From positions 1 through 64,000 of the forward strand of contig JAFGQN010000082.1 in NCBI GenBank assembly GCA_016935665.1: a stretch of DNA of 64,000 nucleotides, written 5' to 3'. Under the pieces are notes generated by a model. That model saw only the letters and a program-made list of their open reading frames with translations. It had not been told where the DNA came from and ran no database searches. The translations under genes were made by a program, and so were the position numbers. Origin of the DNA: Deltaproteobacteria bacterium (lineage in GTDB: Bacteria > Myxococcota_A > Polyangia > JAAYKL01). Below, piece after piece: positions 17,941 through 26,378 of this stretch (position 1 is the first letter of the stretch; each line of letters starts with the position of its first letter).

Positions 17941-18363
17941 ATGATTTGGCACATATCCAAAGTTACTCTCAATATTTTTTCTTTATGTTCATCGCCGGCA
18001 CAAGGGGCGATTGCGCTGCTTCTGCTCTTTCTCGGTGTACCCTCCTGCGTTGACACCCGCCAATCTCAGACCAATGCGTCCCCAAACCAGATGACCACCG
18101 CCATTTCCGGCACCAATGTTCGGCTGGAAACCCTGGTCAATGGTGGGCAGGTTGTTATTACAGGACAACGTCTTGTGGCAACTGCCGATGTCTCCAGCGT
18201 TACAATGGCAGGTGATGTCCGGATTTCCCTACCGGCGTTGGGAACCGTATCCTGCGATCGGATTGAATTTGCAAGGGACACCCAGGACATTTCCTGCAAG
18301 GGCCATGTCCTGGGCACATTTTCAACGAATCACATACGTGTTTCAAACGGACTTACAAGATGA
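17941..18363 (+). CDS. LptC-like LPS-export protein (OstA-type repeats)
   Basis: 140 residues. An N-terminal hydrophobic segment (about 20-34) ends in VPSC, so it may be lipidated or simply membrane-anchored. The rest is a short OstA/LptC-like beta-jellyroll with alternating strands (VTMAGDVRISLP, VSCDRIEFARDTQDISC, GHVLGTF). Its position immediately before lptA and lptB supports an LptC role, carrying LPS from the LptB-driven pump to LptA. The next gene starts inside its stop codon region (4-base overlap). The start codon is uncertain: no ribosome site is visible. Confidence 0.65.
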   Translation: MIWHISKVTLNIFSLCSSPAQGAIALLLLFLGVPSCVDTRQSQTNASPNQMTTAISGTNVRLETLVNGGQVVITGQRLVATADVSSVTMAGDVRISLPALGTVSCDRIEFARDTQDISCKGHVLGTFSTNHIRVSNGLTR

Positions 18364-18818
18364 AACCATGGGGCATCATAATTACGGCCACCCTGTTTAT
18401 CACCGCATCTGCTTTTTCAGCCGGTGCCACGTCCACTGGGCAGATTGAAATTAAAGCGGATGCGCTGCACATTCAAAGCAAAAAGAAGGTCGCTTCATTT
18501 AGCGGACACGTGCGTTTGGTGTACAACGGCGCGCGATTTTCATGTGACCGCATGACCGTGCATTACAACGAAAAGGGGACCATTCGCAATCTGGAGGCCG
18601 AAGGGCATGTCACCATTATTCAGGAGGGCGCCACCGCCGAAGCGCAGCGGGCCACACTGGATACAGAAACCGGCACTATTCGTCTTCTTGGCAATCCCCG
18701 GCTTGTCAGAGACGGAAATACTCTGTCGGGCAAAACCATTACATTCAACACCCACACCGGTGAAGTTACCGTCACAGAGGCGTCGGGCACCTTCATCATG
18801 CCCACGGAATCCCGTTAA
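18360..18818 (+). CDS. lptA: LptA-like periplasmic LPS-transport protein
   Basis: 152 residues with a signal peptide (cleavage after SAGA, about residue 22) and an OstA/LptA domain. Repeating strand pairs include IEIKADALHIQSKKKVASFSGHV-type (shown in part), ARFSCDRMTVHYNEKG, NLEAEGHVTI and LSGKTITFNTHTGEV. It would form the periplasmic bridge that carries lipopolysaccharide to the outer membrane. It overlaps the LptC-like gene by 4 bases and lptB by 1 base (TAATG), so translation is probably coupled. Confidence 0.88.
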   Translation: MKPWGIIITATLFITASAFSAGATSTGQIEIKADALHIQSKKKVASFSGHVRLVYNGARFSCDRMTVHYNEKGTIRNLEAEGHVTIIQEGATAEAQRATLDTETGTIRLLGNPRLVRDGNTLSGKTITFNTHTGEVTVTEASGTFIMPTESR

Positions 18819-19555
18819 TGACCGCGCTCCCAACGTGTGACAAAATCGTCAACGAACTACATGTGGAGGGGCTTACCAGACGCTACGGGGAGCGTACGGT
18901 TGTGCGCGATGTGTCTCTCCGCGTCCGGCAGGGTGAGGTTGTGGGGCTGCTGGGCCCTAACGGCGCCGGGAAAACCACCGCGTTCAAGATAATTCTGGGA
19001 TTGACACCGCCTCATTCGGGCAACGTGACACTGGGCCGGTCGCTCAATGGATTACCGCTGTATAAACGGGCTCGGCATGGTCTGGGATATCTTCCTCAGG
19101 GCCCAAGCGTATTTGCCGGTCTTACGGTTCAACAAAATCTGTTGGGCGTGCTGCAGGCGCTGAAACTGCCCAATGCGGCCCAAAGAGCGGACACACTGCT
19201 GCAACAGTTTCACTTAACCCATCTGGCCAGTCAGAAAGCTGCCACTCTATCCGGGGGCGAACGGCGCAAGCTTGAGTTTGCCCGGTCCATTTGTGCCCGC
19301 CCCACTATCCTTCTGATGGACGAACCGTTTGCCGCTGTCGATCCCATCGCTCAGCAGGAACTTTGCCAGATGATTCGCCGCATGGCGGAAGACGGCATTG
19401 GCGTGCTGCTCACCGACCACTCCGTGCGTCAGTCCCTTTCGGTATGCGATCACGTGTATCTCATTGTTGACGGCGCCATTGTGGAGCAGGGCACCAGCGA
19501 CGCCATCCGGCAAAGTCACAACGCCCGCGCCCTTTATCTGGGAAACGATATATAA
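18818..19555 (+). CDS. lptB: LptB LPS-export ABC ATPase
   Basis: 245 residues. Walker A is GPNGAGKTT, the ABC signature is LSGGERRKLEFAR, Walker B is ILLMDEPFAAVDP, and the switch His lies in LLTDHSVR. The sequence around LGRSLNGLPLYKRARHGLGYLPQ is typical of LptB. It powers LPS extraction from the inner membrane with LptFG, which are not in this window. It ends 3 bases before the converging murB gene. Confidence 0.95.
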   Translation: MTALPTCDKIVNELHVEGLTRRYGERTVVRDVSLRVRQGEVVGLLGPNGAGKTTAFKIILGLTPPHSGNVTLGRSLNGLPLYKRARHGLGYLPQGPSVFAGLTVQQNLLGVLQALKLPNAAQRADTLLQQFHLTHLASQKAATLSGGERRKLEFARSICARPTILLMDEPFAAVDPIAQQELCQMIRRMAEDGIGVLLTDHSVRQSLSVCDHVYLIVDGAIVEQGTSDAIRQSHNARALYLGNDI

Positions 19556-19558
19556 AAA

Positions 19559-20506
19559 TCAATCGAGAGTGGGACGACGTCCAACAAATCGTACTTCGGG
19601 TTCCAGCATCACGCCAAATCGCTCCCATACCCGGGCCTGCAATTTCGCCTGCAGCATCAACATATCGCGCGCTGTGGCGTTGCCCCGATTCACCAGTATA
19701 TTGGCATGCTTTTCAAATACCGCCGCGTCGCCCACCGACATCTCCCTGGCGCCCACCTGTTCCAGCAGCGCCCCGGCGGCCCGGCGATGCTCCCCTTTCC
19801 TTAAAGGTGGCAGGTTTTTAAAATACGACCCGGCTGTGCAAACATCCCGGGCGGGATGGCGGGTGCGGCGCAATTCCAAATTAGACGACGCGATTTCCTC
19901 CAGTTGCACCGGGTTTCCTTCCGCCAAACCAAAAGTGGCCCCCAACACCAGCGCCTTCTGCTCTGCCACCGTCGTCTTGCGATACGTAAATTGAAAAAAC
20001 GACGCATCCACCTGTCTCAGCTCCCCAGACGACATCAACACGTGCGCCGAACTGAGAATCTCGCCAAAACTCGACCCAAAACAGCCTGCGTTTCCCGCCA
20101 CTGCACCCCCCACCGTCCCCGGCAGTCCCGCCGCAAACTCCATTCCGGCAAGGTGTTTTGAAATAACCCGCGTCACCAAATCCGACACGGCCAAAGATGC
20201 ACCGGCGGTCACGGCATGGGTCTCCAAATCAAACGTCACATCCGTCATATTGAGGAGAATGGCCAAACCGTCAAATCCGTCATCACTGACCAGCAGATTG
20301 GTCCCCCCGCCCACCACCAGATACGGTATTTTCAATTGATTCGCAGCCACTATCAGTTGCGCAGCCGCCTCTGCGCGGTTCACCGTAGCAAACAACCTGG
20401 CCGGGCCACCAATTTTAAACGAAGTAAAGTTCTTCAGCAAAACCATCTCTTCAAGGAGACCCTCGTACATCGCAGCCAGTTTCTCTCGTTTATCAGTCCA
20501 GTTCAT
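19559..20506 (-). CDS. murB: UDP-N-acetylenolpyruvoylglucosamine reductase
   Basis: 315 residues. Second committed step of peptidoglycan precursor synthesis: NADPH-dependent reduction of the enolpyruvyl group to the lactyl group of UDP-MurNAc, with FAD. FAD-binding motifs include NFTSFKIGGPA, VVGGGTNLLVSD and AGLPGTVGGAVAGNAG. The substrate motif TAGSYFKN and the late HANILVNRGNAT segment are present, and it ends with PEVRFVG. The short C-terminal domain suggests the type II form, but I could not align it. Confidence 0.95.
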   Translation of the reverse strand: MNWTDKREKLAAMYEGLLEEMVLLKNFTSFKIGGPARLFATVNRAEAAAQLIVAANQLKIPYLVVGGGTNLLVSDDGFDGLAILLNMTDVTFDLETHAVTAGASLAVSDLVTRVISKHLAGMEFAAGLPGTVGGAVAGNAGCFGSSFGEILSSAHVLMSSGELRQVDASFFQFTYRKTTVAEQKALVLGATFGLAEGNPVQLEEIASSNLELRRTRHPARDVCTAGSYFKNLPPLRKGEHRRAAGALLEQVGAREMSVGDAAVFEKHANILVNRGNATARDMLMLQAKLQARVWERFGVMLEPEVRFVGRRPTLD

Positions 20507-20737
20507 GCATTCGCTTAAACCATTTCTTCACGTGCATTTCAACGAAACATCTTCCTCAAAACGTAAATATTTGTTCAGTCTTTCACTACTGCCATTTTTT
20601 TTGTCACATTTTGCTAACGGATTACTTGACAAGTAAAGACGATGGTGGCAAAAGGCTTAGCCTTGAAGGTTGTCGACAAGACAATCAGTTCTTTTCAAAT
20701 TGAAATAAATCCATTCGTAAGGATGGGCCGGATATTT

Positions 20738-20822
20738 GGAGGACTGGCCGAGCGGTCGAAGGCGGCGGTCTTGAAAACCGTTGTGGTGAGAGCCACCCGG
20801 GGTTCGAATCCCTGGTCCTCCG
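20738..20822 (+). tRNA. tRNA-Ser (TGA)
   Basis: Class II tRNA with a long variable arm. Acceptor GGAGGAC/GTCCTCC, anticodon loop CTTGAAA (TGA), T-arm GGGGTTCGAATCCC, discriminator G, no encoded CCA. Confidence 0.95.
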
Positions 20823-20830
20823 CAATATTT

Positions 20831-20916
20831 GGGGAGGTGGCCGAGTAGGTCGAAGGCGCACGCCTGCTAAGCGTGTATACTTAACGGTATCGAGGGTTCG
20901 AATCCCTCCCTCTCCG
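20831..20916 (+). tRNA. tRNA-Ser (GCT)
   Basis: Class II tRNA. Acceptor GGGGAGG/CCTCTCC (one G.U pair), anticodon loop CTGCTAA (GCT), long variable arm, T-arm GAGGGTTCGAATCCCTC, discriminator G. It follows the TGA isoacceptor after 8 bases. Confidence 0.95.
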
Positions 20917-20929
20917 CATTTTTTTTGCT

Positions 20930-21003
20930 GCGTCCGTAGCTCAGCTGGATAGAGCATTAGTCTACGGAACTAAGGGTCGGGCGTTCGAATCGCTCCGGAC
21001 GCG
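20930..21003 (+). tRNA. tRNA-Arg (ACG)
   Basis: Acceptor GCGTCCG/CGGACGC, anticodon loop CTACGGA (ACG, read as inosine), T-arm GGGCG/CGCTC, discriminator G. Last of three tandem tRNA genes. Confidence 0.95.
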
Positions 21004-21014
21004 CAAATTTCTTT

Positions 21015-21050
21015 AAGCCTCTCGGGTATTTAGCCCGGGAGGCTTTTTTT
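21015..21050 (+). terminator. Terminator of the tRNA cluster
   Basis: AAGCCTC...GAGGCTT with an inner CGGG/CCCG stem, followed by seven T residues. Confidence 0.92.
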
Positions 21051-21168
21051 ATTTTTGAAGCGCTTTTTCTCCATGTAAGCACTATGTAAGCAAAAACAAA
21101 CAATGTGAAGGTACACCGTTCAACACAGAGTTGGCATTTCATTGCACTGGAATTTTTCTCCCCAACAT

Positions 21169-21215
21169 ATTCGCAATGCGTAGGTCCCCGGTTCAAGTCC
21201 GGTTGTTGGCTCCCA
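21169..21215 (+). pseudogene. Stranded 3' half of a tRNA (candidate att remnant)
   Basis: TTCGCAATGCG looks like the last part of an anticodon arm. It is followed by GGTC, a T-arm-like CCGG-TTCAAGT-CCGG and the acceptor-like tail GTTGGCTCCCA. There is no matching 5' half upstream. A normal tRNA-style terminator follows. Integrative elements commonly recombine in tRNA 3' halves, and the adjacent 21.4-28 kb looks foreign. The source tRNA type is not certain. Confidence 0.6.
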
Positions 21216-21216
21216 A

Positions 21217-21257
21217 AAAGCCCCGTAATTTTAATTGGTTACGGGGTTTTTGTTTTT
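21217..21257 (+). terminator. Terminator behind the tRNA fragment
   Basis: CCCCGTAA pairs with TTACGGGG across a 10-base AT-rich loop, followed by TTTTTGTTTTT. The rest of the 21004-21513 gap holds the tRNA remnant, this terminator and the toxin-antitoxin promoter. Confidence 0.92.
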
Positions 21258-21448
21258 GGGTGTATCGGGTCGGTTTTTCAAAAATAACCAAATAGTCACT
21301 ATTTGAGAGACATGCGGATCAACTGTTTTGGGGTTCTTTGGGCTGTTTTGAGTGAGCCATGGTGTCCAATATTTTCGAGCAACGGGGGCCAACTGGAGAA
21401 CGATGCTCTGTTTGCTGCGTTCAACACCGCAACGGGACAAATTCGCCG

Positions 21449-21496
21449 TTGCCCAATAAATGCAGTTTGGTTATACTTTGATTAGAACAATGTTCT
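21449..21496 (+). promoter_or_regulatory. Promoter and palindromic operator of the AbrB/Doc operon
   Basis: TTGCCC (21449-21454), a 17-base spacer and TATACT (21472-21477). The palindrome AGAAC-AAT-GTTCT (21484-21496) covers the expected transcript start. It is a likely site for the antitoxin to repress its own operon. Confidence 0.6.
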
Positions 21497-21513
21497 GACA
21501 AGGAATTGGAAAA

Positions 21514-21738
21514 ATGGAAAAAACACTTAGTACAATCGGTAACAGCCTCGGACTCATCATTGAACGGCCGATACTCGATCTTCTCAATATCGATAAAGAA
21601 ACACTGCTCGAAGTGAAAACAGACGGCGAATCTCTGATTATTCGTCCGATACGGGAAGAACGTGGTTCCAGAATACGCAATGCTGCAGAACGGCTGATGG
21701 ATGCCCATGATGACACCCTGCAAAAACTCGCTAAATGA
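21514..21738 (+). CDS. AbrB/MazE-type antitoxin
   Basis: 74 residues. The N-terminal swapped-hairpin fold (MEKTLSTIGNSLGLIIERPI, LLEVKTDGESLIIRP) is typical of AbrB/SpoVT/MazE DNA-binding domains. The C-terminal acidic/helical tail should wrap and neutralise the toxin. It overlaps the doc-like gene by 4 bases (ATGA), follows AAGGAATT, and sits behind a palindromic operator. Confidence 0.88.
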   Translation: MEKTLSTIGNSLGLIIERPILDLLNIDKETLLEVKTDGESLIIRPIREERGSRIRNAAERLMDAHDDTLQKLAK

Positions 21739-22124
21739 CCTTTGAATTTCTAACCCTGGAAGATGCGTTCGACATTCACGCCATGCAGTTGGCGCGTTAC
21801 GGTGGTGGAGAGGGGATTAGAGACCGGGCACTGCTGGAGTCGGCATTGGCGCAGCCGCAGATGACCTTTGATGGTGAATATGTTCATGTTGGCATTTTCT
21901 CCATGGCAGCAGCGTATCTGTTTCATATTGTCAGCAATCATCCATTTGTGGACGGCAATAAGCGCACTGGATTGCTCTGCATCCTTGTATTTCTTGATCT
22001 TAACGGCATCGCTATAGAGCGGAATTCTGACGCACTGTACGATTTGACTATGGCGGTTGCAGAGGGCCGAACCAATAAGGTTGAGGTTGCAGAAGCCCTT
22101 GAGAGCATCGCATCATTGCATTAA
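21735..22124 (+). CDS. doc: Doc-type Fic-fold toxin (death-on-curing family)
   Basis: 129 residues. The Fic/Doc catalytic motif HPFVDGNKRTG is near residue 70, preceded by IRDRALLESALAQPQ, typical of Doc. Known Doc toxins phosphorylate elongation factor Tu and stop translation. The paired AbrB-like antitoxin is directly upstream. The usual Phd partner is replaced by an AbrB/MazE-type protein, a combination that occurs in bacteria. It marks the left part of the island. Confidence 0.93.
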   Translation: MTFEFLTLEDAFDIHAMQLARYGGGEGIRDRALLESALAQPQMTFDGEYVHVGIFSMAAAYLFHIVSNHPFVDGNKRTGLLCILVFLDLNGIAIERNSDALYDLTMAVAEGRTNKVEVAEALESIASLH

Positions 22125-22236
22125 GGATGTGGCAGCTTATTTTTCCGAGATTATCCCTTAGGTTTCACTGACTGCTACGAATTTTTCTTTCCGGGTCTAA
22201 TTTCTTTTCGAATCGGTACGTTTATCTGATCATTAG

Positions 22237-22542
22237 TCCCCTTTTTGGGCCGACAACTTCCAACTCCGCATCGAAGGCGATGGGGTCAGTTTCAATGCTG
22301 TGCAGGACGCCATTAAAAAAATATCTACCACTGGGTTCTGGCAATCCCAGGAAACCACCCACGCTCTTATGTCCCGTTTGCCGGAATACCGACTGAGCAA
22401 ATTTCAGCGGGCGTTTCCGGCGAGGATGGCGGTGGAGTTGGTGGGGCGGTATTTGCTGGATGTTGAGGCAACGGAGCGGTTTGTTTTTGGGGCAGAAACG
22501 CATAAGAGTACGGCGCAGTTTGAGAATGTGAGATACACATGA
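22237..22542 (+). pseudogene. C-terminal remnant of a large protein (possibly a helicase)
   Basis: The frame opens right after a TAG at 22234 and reads SPFWADNFQLRIEGDG... to about 100 residues, with RLPEYRLSKFQRAFPARM and LLDVEATERFV. It reads like the conserved tail of a much larger protein; I suspect a DEAD/DEAH-type helicase but cannot name the family. No ribosome site is visible at the internal ATG codons. It is best read as decay after loss of the 5' part. Confidence 0.4.
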
Positions 22543-22558
22543 AAAAGAAAGAAGTAGC

Positions 22559-22771
22559 ATGTCAGAACACAAAGTAATTATGGGTGAAATAGACGGATAC
22601 ACAATTGAATTAGTTCCACCGAGAGCTAAATATGGACCCGTTCTAATTAACGAAAACAGTTCCAATGGATACCTGTTTTCTGTGCGTGACGCTACAGAGA
22701 AGCAAAGTAGGTATGTAGCGGTTACATATGCGCAAGGCGCCCCCACGCCCAAGCGACCTTTTGGAATATAG
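22559..22771 (+). CDS. Small hypothetical protein
   Basis: 70 residues, mostly beta-prone (GEIDGYTIELVPPRAKYG, GYLFSVRDATEK), with a weak AAGAAG ribosome site. No family recognised. Low GC compared with the core genome, in keeping with the island. Confidence 0.5.
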   Translation: MSEHKVIMGEIDGYTIELVPPRAKYGPVLINENSSNGYLFSVRDATEKQSRYVAVTYAQGAPTPKRPFGI

Positions 22772-22847
22772 TAACGGACCGTAACGCGAGAACGAAAATT
22801 GTTGAGTGGATAAATCAAAAAATTAATACGACTAACGAGGTGAAATT

Positions 22848-23271
22848 ATGACTGTGATCATGCTAAGCGGTTGTAAAGGTTGTGGCAAAACTACTACACT
22901 AAATATTTTATATGAAATGCTCCTCTCCAAAAGCGGAACTTCAAGCGGAAAAATAAAATTGGGGGCGGATGCACAACATGACTTTTTTGATACTGTGCAA
23001 TACAAAGATTCCAATATCAAATTTTACACAATGGGCGATTTCTCCCGCGCTATTCAAGATGAAATAAAAAAACTATCGTGTAGACTCGGCCATCGACATT
23101 CTTCTTATTGCATGTAATAGGAAGTATAAACGCCCTTACAATAAAATTAAGACCGTTGAACACGAAATCGTGGACAAGACAGTTGCATCATCACCCCTCG
23201 ACTATAATTCGAAAAATATTGGCGACGCCGAATACATGATGGATCTTCTTCATCGAGAATTGAGTAATTGA
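22848..23271 (+). pseudogene. P-loop kinase-like protein split by a frameshift at an A7 run
   Basis: After a GAGGTG ribosome site the reading starts with a Walker A motif, SGCKGCGKTT (about 7-16). At the A7 run (23066-23072) the first frame runs on only to a stop at 23117. Dropping one A continues the protein with YRVDSAIDILLIACNRKYKRP and ends in HRELSN at 23271, about 141 residues in all. The Walker A position and size suggest a small nucleotide kinase, possibly a phage dNMP-kinase relative. It may be a mutation, an assembly error or a slippage site. Confidence 0.5.
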
Positions 23272-23783
23272 TGAGCTTGGTTTTAGTGGATTATCTCAGG
23301 GGGCCAAGAGGGCCGCTCTATCATCCTTTACGCGGGAAAGGGGCCATGGAACAAACCGACGTGGTCGACCTCGAAAATGTGATCCTCAGCCACTACAGAC
23401 TGTCAGAAATCAAACGTCAGGATTTAATCCTGCGCGACCCCGGTCAGGACTGCCGTTTCGAACCCGGTAGCGAAATGGTCAGCGCCTGCGCCAAAGACAA
23501 AAAAGAAGAATTCCTCTCCCAAATCATCGACCGCCTAAACGAAATCTTCATCACCGATGAACTCACCCAAGATGACATGGTCAACCACGCCTACACCATC
23601 CGCGATAAAATCTGCGAAAACAAACTGGTCATGCAACAAATCGAAACCAACACCGCCGAACAAGCCATGCTCGGCGACTTCCCCAAAGCCATAGACGACG
23701 CCATCCTGAACAGCAGCGACGCCCAACAAAATCAAATGATGCAGCTGCTCAGTGACCCAAAAAGAGGGCGGCCGGGTTTGTGA
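23271..23783 (+). pseudogene. C-terminal fragment of a type I restriction HsdR subunit
   Basis: About 170 residues match the conserved tail of HsdR: VILSHYRLSEIKRQ, KDKKEEFLSQIIDRLNEIF, MLGDFPKAIDDAILNSSDAQQNQMM. The nuclease and helicase domains (about 800 residues in a full HsdR) are missing, so this is a remnant. It lies directly ahead of the HsdM-like/FRG gene. No HsdS gene is present. Confidence 0.8.
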
Positions 23784-23874
23784 ATTTGATATTTAAGCTG
23801 TTGAAAGTGAAGGCTTTGGATTTGTCTCACTAAATTCACCCTTAAAAAGCAAATATAAACGGTTGAGAGATAAA

Positions 23875-25929
23875 ATGTCACCCAAAGAAACAACGCCCGA
23901 ATCAAAACAACAAATTACCAAGTGGCTTGTTAAGCTGGATTCGCTATTTACGTTAAATTGGGATACCGCCGAACGAGATGCTGTGCTGCTGAGGCTTATT
24001 CTCATGAAGTATCTGCTTGACACAGCTTCCAGGCATAACTCAGGCAAAGTAAACATTGATTTCAATCTAGCCGTTTGGCAGAGGTTGGCTGATATACAAC
24101 AAGGGCAAGGAGGTTCTGCATCTCCATCTCTTATTGTTGAAACAGCGCTTAAACCGTTCAGGAAATTTATACCAGACATACTGGAAATATTTCGACCAGT
24201 TTATCCTACTTTGAACCATCTTCCCATTGATATTTTGATGGATGCGGTCAAGGTCCTAGGCGAACAGAATTTCGTAAAATGGGGAACTGAAGAAGCGCCG
24301 ACAAGGTTGGCCTCCATTATCTTCGAACATTTCGCTTCATCCAGAGGTCGAGAATCAGGTGAACACATCTCCCCGATATGTGTGGCTGAACTAATTTCGC
24401 GGATAGCACTACAGGAAAAAGCCAGTCCCTTGAATGTCTATGATTTTGCATGCGGAACGGCAGGTCTACTGTTGTCGATGCAAGAAAACATGGCAGAGAA
24501 CGCAAATTTTTTTGGCCAGGATGTGAATGTCCAGTCTTTGGATTTTGCACGAATCAGAGTGCTGCTGAGCGGGTATAATCTTGAACAGTACAAGCTCGAA
24601 GTTGCTAATATACTAGTGCAAAAGGCTTTTATTGATCAGAAATTCGATGCAATCGTATCTGTTCCACCTTTTGGGCTTAATTGGCAGAATGTTCATTCAG
24701 TATACGAGGGGCCAAAGTTACCAAAGAGCCATGCAGATTTTGCATTTATCCAGCGAGGTTTTGAGCAATTAGCTGACGATGGCGTATTGGTAGTTGCCTT
24801 AACTCATGGTTCGCTTTTTCGAAGTGGGCTTGAAGCGGATTTCCGAAAAATGTTAATCAACGATTTCAATTGTGTCGATGCGATAATAGGGTTGCCAGCG
24901 AACTTATTTTTCAACATTACCATCCCAACATGTTTATGGGTTATTAAAAAGAACCGCAGAGACCCGGATAACATCCTATTTATTGATGCCAGCAACGATT
25001 TTCACCGTGAACGTTGGCAAAATAGACTTCGTGAACAGGACATCGAAAAGATTCTGGAAACTTTGAGCAATCCAGTTAATCAGGAGTTGTATTCAGAAGT
25101 CGTATCCTTAAAACGAATTGGGAAGGAAAAGTACAATTTAAATATCTCGCTGTATGTGGATGAATACCGCAAGGAGGTGCTGAATGAGAAGGTTGATCCC
25201 TTCATTCAGTATCATGCGCTTATCCAGAAATATGTAATGGAAAACAATACGAAGACAATAGTTTATAGAGGCATGGCCGATGCGAGCTGGGAACTTAAAC
25301 CGGGGATAGGCCGCATACAAATTGACGATAGCGAACGCGGTGGTTGTGAAAGAAAGATGTTTGATGAGTTTAAGCAGCAGGCTTTACCCTATTTAGATTT
25401 TACACCTCGAAACGAATGGGAATGGCTTGCAATGGCACAGCATTATGCGCTGCCAACCAGATTGCTGGACTGGACATCCAATCCACTAATTGCATTATAT
25501 TTTGCCGTGGAAGATGAGTCGTCCAAAACAGACGCCGCTGTTCTTCTGTTTTTAGACTCTGAACCACCTCTGGACATTAATGGTCAGGACTCAGAAGGTA
25601 ATGCACTTTACAATGACCCCTTGAATTTGCCCACAGACAAAGAAGCACCCCGATATTCCCCGGCGCACTTGAACCAACGAATTATCGCGCAAAGTAGTTT
25701 ATTTACCGTTCACCCAGTCCCCACGAAACCATTCACATCTGAACAGATTTATAAAGTTGTGATTCCCAAAGCACTTCGCGCTGGTTTGAAGCAGCAACTA
25801 TATAGATACGGTGTGCATGAAGGTACAGTTTATCCAGGATTGGATGGTTTAAGTCGCCAAATTAAATGGTTAAATACCCAGAATTTGTGTGAGTCGAAAC
25901 CAATACCGTCGAAAACAAAGCGGCTTTAA
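23875..25929 (+). CDS. HsdM-like methylase domain fused to an FRG domain
   Basis: 684 residues. Residues about 1-130 resemble the HsdM N-terminal helical domain; about 140-400 resemble the N6-adenine methylase fold. Motif I is DFACGTAG (about 190-197, the family norm is DPACGTGG). Motif IV is SVPPFG (about 262-267) where active enzymes have NPPF/Y, so the catalytic Asn is Val. Residues about 450-665 are an FRG domain: YRGMADASWELKPGIGR, then WEWLAMAQHYALPTRLLDWTSNPLIALYF (shown here only to name it in pieces: MAQHYALPTRLLDWT). FRG domains occur in defence and toxin-like genes and their activity is poorly known. The island context, with an HsdR tail upstream, suggests anti-phage defence. Start ATG 23875; the upstream TTG is less likely. 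Confidence 0.8.
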   Translation: MSPKETTPESKQQITKWLVKLDSLFTLNWDTAERDAVLLRLILMKYLLDTASRHNSGKVNIDFNLAVWQRLADIQQGQGGSASPSLIVETALKPFRKFIPDILEIFRPVYPTLNHLPIDILMDAVKVLGEQNFVKWGTEEAPTRLASIIFEHFASSRGRESGEHISPICVAELISRIALQEKASPLNVYDFACGTAGLLLSMQENMAENANFFGQDVNVQSLDFARIRVLLSGYNLEQYKLEVANILVQKAFIDQKFDAIVSVPPFGLNWQNVHSVYEGPKLPKSHADFAFIQRGFEQLADDGVLVVALTHGSLFRSGLEADFRKMLINDFNCVDAIIGLPANLFFNITIPTCLWVIKKNRRDPDNILFIDASNDFHRERWQNRLREQDIEKILETLSNPVNQELYSEVVSLKRIGKEKYNLNISLYVDEYRKEVLNEKVDPFIQYHALIQKYVMENNTKTIVYRGMADASWELKPGIGRIQIDDSERGGCERKMFDEFKQQALPYLDFTPRNEWEWLAMAQHYALPTRLLDWTSNPLIALYFAVEDESSKTDAAVLLFLDSEPPLDINGQDSEGNALYNDPLNLPTDKEAPRYSPAHLNQRIIAQSSLFTVHPVPTKPFTSEQIYKVVIPKALRAGLKQQLYRYGVHEGTVYPGLDGLSRQIKWLNTQNLCESKPIPSKTKRL

Positions 25930-26378
25930 AACGCCGATATTGTTCGGCCATTGTTGTAGAGATATCAGTATCGTTTTTTTCTCCGCAGTTTGTTCGAGAC
26001 CAGCTTGACATGACACCAGGGAGTGAATCGCTTTCAAAATTTTTGGTTCTGGTGTGACAGGTTAAACAGAAGTGGTCACCAAGGTTAGATTGCTACGCAG
26101 GCTGGTACACTTGTATTTAAATTCAATGAAAGTTGACGTTTTGCGATGAATGTCGATAAAGTATACAAAACTGAACAAACCGACATTTAATTGGCACATT
26201 TTTGGTGTGAGGCGTATGCAAACATTTCTCAAGGTTAATCGCTTTGCGACAAAATCAATTATTATCGTGGTATCGGCGTACTGTCTGTACAGAAAGTTGA
26301 TGAATTGATCAGCATCATCGGCGATTACAAGCATTTTTAAGGAAAACGCTGCTGAGGTAATAGTCAACATTTTGATTG
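25930..26378. other. Gene-free gap with possible transposase-tail remnants
   Basis: No complete gene. On the minus strand a frame continues past the transposase stop (YLAIKML... up to 26062), which may be the decayed or frameshifted C-terminal part of the transposase. Confidence 0.4.

Noticed and set aside
20685-21196. Minus-strand frames over the tRNA cluster
   Set aside because: They are the usual false proteins that come from translating tRNA genes in antisense.
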